DNA from: Solirubrobacteraceae bacterium
Lineage (GTDB): Bacteria; Actinomycetota; Thermoleophilia; Solirubrobacterales; Solirubrobacteraceae
Assembly: GCA_024710825.1 (NCBI GenBank)
Contig: JANJUA010000214.1
Location: 1-9,325, forward strand
Length of the DNA stretch: 9,325 bases
Direction of reading: 5' to 3'
Made by a program: the position numbers and the translations under genes. The notes under the pieces are model-generated. The model was given only the letters and a program-made list of their open reading frames with translations. It was not told where the DNA came from and did no database searches. Positions 7,156-9,325 of the stretch are shown one piece after another (position 1 is the stretch's first letter; each line of letters starts with the position of its first letter).

Positions 7156-9325
7156 ATGTCTCGCCGCGAACGCCAGCGACGCCGCCGACGCCACGGCAAC
7201 GGCGGTGCGCGCATCACCCTCCTCGGCTTGGCCCTGCTCGCCACGGCCGCGGGCATCGGCGCGCTCGGGGTCGTCGGATGGGTCGTCAGCGTCGCGACGT
7301 CGGGCCCGTCGCTGGACGGACTGAAGCCGATCAACCCGGGCTCGTCGTCTGTCGTCTACGCCGCGGACGGCTCGCGGCTCGGGTTCATCCAGTCCGACAT
7401 CCTGCGCACGGAGATCAAGTCGACCGAGATCCCGCAGACGATGAAGGACGCCACGATCGCGATCGAGGACCGCCGCTTCTTCGAGCACGAGGGCGTCGAC
7501 TTCGAGGGCATCATCCGCTCGGGCTTCAAGAACGTCACCACCGGCGAGACCGTCCAGGGCGGCTCCACGCTCACGATGCAGCTCGTGCGCAACCTCTACA
7601 CCGAGGACACGCGCCGCGACGGCATCGAGGGCTACAAGCGCAAGATCCGCGAGGCGAAGCTCGCCGAAGAGCTCGAGAACGAGATGTCGAAGAAGTGGAT
7701 CCTCACGAAGTACGTGAACTCGATCCCGTACGGCACCGTCGGCGGGCAGGAGGCGATCGGCGTGCAGGCGGCCGCGCGCGTCTTCTTCGACAAGCCCGCG
7801 AAGGACCTCAAGCTTCGCGAGGCCGCCCTGCTGGCCGGCCTCCCCCAGGCGCCGTCCCAGTACAACCCGTTCCTCGACGCCGAGGCCGCCAAGCGCCGTC
7901 GCAACCAGGTGCTGCGGGCGATGGCCGACCAGGGCTACATAACGCAGGAGCGGGCCGAGAAGACGATGGCCCGCAACCTCGGCGTCGAGCAGTCGACCTA
8001 CTACACCGCGCGCCGCGAGAACTTCTTCTTCGACTTCGTCCGTCAGGAGCTCATCGACCGCTACGGCGCCGACGTGGTCCGCAAGGGCGGTCTGAAGATC
8101 GAGACCACGCTGGACCTCGAGCTCCAGCAGAAGGCTCGCGAGGCGATGACCTCGGTGCTCAACCAGCCCGGAGACCCGTCCTCGGCGATCGTCTCGATCG
8201 ACCCCTCCAACGGCTACATCCGCGCGATGGCGTCGACCGCGAGCTACGAGGACACGAAGTTCAACCTCGCCGCCCAGGGCCACCGCCAGCCCGGCTCGAC
8301 GTTCAAGACGATGGTGCTCATGACGGCGCTGCGCCGCGGCGTGGACCCGGACGCGACGACCTACACGAGCAAGCCGCTGAAGTTCACCGACCCCGAGTGG
8401 GGCCCGATCGACGTCTCGACGTACTCGAACTCCTACATCGGCTCGGCGAGCATCAGGCGCGCGACGCTCTCCTCCGACAACTCGATCTACATGCAGCTCG
8501 ACCTCGACCTCGGCCCCGAGGAGGTCAAGCAGACCGCGAAGGACATGGGGATCAAGTCGCCGCTGGAGGGCTACCCGTCGGAGGGCCTCGGCGGGCTGAA
8601 GGTCGGCGTGTCGCCGCTCGAGATGGCGAACGCCTACGGGACGCTCGCCGCCAACGGGTGGCGCAATCGCCCGATCGCCATCACGAAGGTGACGTTCCCG
8701 GACGGGAGGACCGAGAACCTCGGCAAGCCGCGCCGCCACCGCGCGTTCTCCGACGGCGTCACCGCGAAGGCCACCGAGATCCTCGAGCAGAACATGACCT
8801 CGGGCACCGGCACGGCCGCCCAGATCGGCTGCCCGGCGGCCGGCAAGACGGGCACCACCGACAACTTCCGCGACGCCTGGTTCGTGGGCTACACGCCGCA
8901 CCTCTCGACGTCCGTCTGGGTCGGCTACCCGAACAAGCAGGTCGAGATGTACAGCGTGCACGGCATCGCGGTGGCCGGCGGCACGTTCCCGGCGCAGATC
9001 TGGGGCAGGTACATGTCGTTCGCCAAGCGCGACGACTGCGACCCGTTCCCGGCGCCGAAGGAGCCGTTCCAGTCCAGCCCGTTCTTCGGCAAGTACGCGT
9101 CGACGGGCGCGCCGGGCGACGAGTCCGACGACGAATCCACGACGACCGACCCGTCCGCCGCCCAGGATCTCGAGACCGGTGGCAGCGAGGCGCCGGAGGC
9201 CGACGACACCCCGGACAGGTCGGGCGCGGGCGCGGGAGGCGGAGGTGGAGGCGCAGGTGGAGGCGGAAACCAGACGGACTTCGACCCCGACAGCTACGAG
9301 GCGCCGCCGCAGCCGGCGCCCGAGA
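7156..9325 (+). CDS. Class A penicillin-binding protein (PBP1A-like), 3' end beyond window
   Basis: A bifunctional peptidoglycan synthase; 723 codons are visible with no stop. Residues 2-13 are a very basic cytoplasmic tail and about 18-42 are the membrane anchor. The glycosyltransferase (GT51) domain shows EDRRFF (catalytic Glu104), GGSTLTMQ (135-142) and RKIRE (162-166, second Glu166). The transpeptidase domain shows STFK (Ser381 nucleophile, Lys384), SDN (440-442) and KTGTT (564-568). It would polymerise lipid II and make 4,3-crosslinks. The tail after about residue 620 is acidic, Ser/Thr-rich, then Gly-rich and Pro-rich. The ATG at 7156 gives a typical MSRRERQ opening; an in-frame ATG at 7111 is possible but lies inside the candidate -10 box and only 12 bp from the divergent gene. 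Neither has a clear ribosome-binding site. Confidence 0.95.
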   Translation, partial: MSRRERQRRRRRHGNGGARITLLGLALLATAAGIGALGVVGWVVSVATSGPSLDGLKPINPGSSSVVYAADGSRLGFIQSDILRTEIKSTEIPQTMKDATIAIEDRRFFEHEGVDFEGIIRSGFKNVTTGETVQGGSTLTMQLVRNLYTEDTRRDGIEGYKRKIREAKLAEELENEMSKKWILTKYVNSIPYGTVGGQEAIGVQAAARVFFDKPAKDLKLREAALLAGLPQAPSQYNPFLDAEAAKRRRNQVLRAMADQGYITQERAEKTMARNLGVEQSTYYTARRENFFFDFVRQELIDRYGADVVRKGGLKIETTLDLELQQKAREAMTSVLNQPGDPSSAIVSIDPSNGYIRAMASTASYEDTKFNLAAQGHRQPGSTFKTMVLMTALRRGVDPDATTYTSKPLKFTDPEWGPIDVSTYSNSYIGSASIRRATLSSDNSIYMQLDLDLGPEEVKQTAKDMGIKSPLEGYPSEGLGGLKVGVSPLEMANAYGTLAANGWRNRPIAITKVTFPDGRTENLGKPRRHRAFSDGVTAKATEILEQNMTSGTGTAAQIGCPAAGKTGTTDNFRDAWFVGYTPHLSTSVWVGYPNKQVEMYSVHGIAVAGGTFPAQIWGRYMSFAKRDDCDPFPAPKEPFQSSPFFGKYASTGAPGDESDDESTTTDPSAAQDLETGGSEAPEADDTPDRSGAGAGGGGGGAGGGGNQTDFDPDSYEAPPQPAPE
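9223..9267 (+). repeat. Glycine-rich coding repeat in the PBP C-terminal tail
   Basis: Fifteen consecutive codons encode only Gly and Ala, built from GGA/GGC/GGT triplets with short repeated words such as ggtggaggcg. The tract lies between an acidic Ser/Thr-rich stretch and a Pro/Asp-rich end, and looks like a disordered linker outside the transpeptidase domain. Confidence 0.6.

Noticed and set aside
5941..8961. A continuous 1006-codon open frame on the minus strand, spanning the mannosyltransferase and most of the PBP gene.
   Set aside because: Only the last 385 codons (from GTG 7098) look like a protein. The rest is antisense to the PBP, with an Arg/His/Leu/Asp-rich composition and no recognisable motifs, a usual effect of high GC at third codon positions.

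Overview
The window is a stretch of very GC-rich, almost gap-free bacterial chromosome. GC in third codon positions, GTG starts, missing Shine-Dalgarno sequences at most starts, and the character of the class A penicillin-binding protein point to a high-GC actinobacterium. From remembered resemblance of that protein I lean towards Thermoleophilia (Solirubrobacter/Conexibacter-like). The organism assignment is inference, not a search result.

Layout. At the left, three plus-strand genes run together: the 3' part of a PAP2-type membrane phosphatase/transferase (2-457), a small secreted protein of unknown function (491-904), and a MacB/LolD-type ABC ATPase (891-1604). The ATPase meets, tail to tail with a 33-bp overlap, a minus-strand block of six tightly packed genes. 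In transcription order these are a PIG-V-like polytopic mannosyltransferase (7098-5941), a HAD-IA hydrolase (5944-5258), a CPBP (CAAX/Abi) intramembrane protease (5223-4315), an L,D-transpeptidase with a peptidoglycan-binding domain (4297-3275), orotate phosphoribosyltransferase pyrE (3278-2724), and a MacB/FtsX-type ABC permease (2678-1572). Two junctions in this block are 4-bp stop/start overlaps and the others are 17-45 bp, so it looks like one operon. Divergent from it, a class A penicillin-binding protein gene (start 7156 preferred) runs off the right edge. This PBP is the largest gene in the window; it has no stop codon here.

How the genes fit together. Most products act at the cell envelope: PBP1A polymerises and 4,3-crosslinks peptidoglycan, the L,D-transpeptidase makes 3,3-crosslinks or anchors proteins, the PIG-V-like enzyme adds a sugar from a polyprenyl-phosphate donor, the PAP2 protein handles lipid phosphates, and the CPBP protease and ABC transporter are membrane proteins. 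The exception is pyrE, a pyrimidine biosynthesis enzyme translationally coupled to the L,D-transpeptidase.

I found no RNA genes, mobile elements, CRISPR arrays or intergenic stretches above 300 bp. I see no strong evidence for an entirely new system. The points most worth a second look are the ABC transporter whose ATPase and permease genes are convergent and overlapping, the tyrosine in place of the switch histidine in that ATPase, and the coupling of pyrE into an envelope operon.
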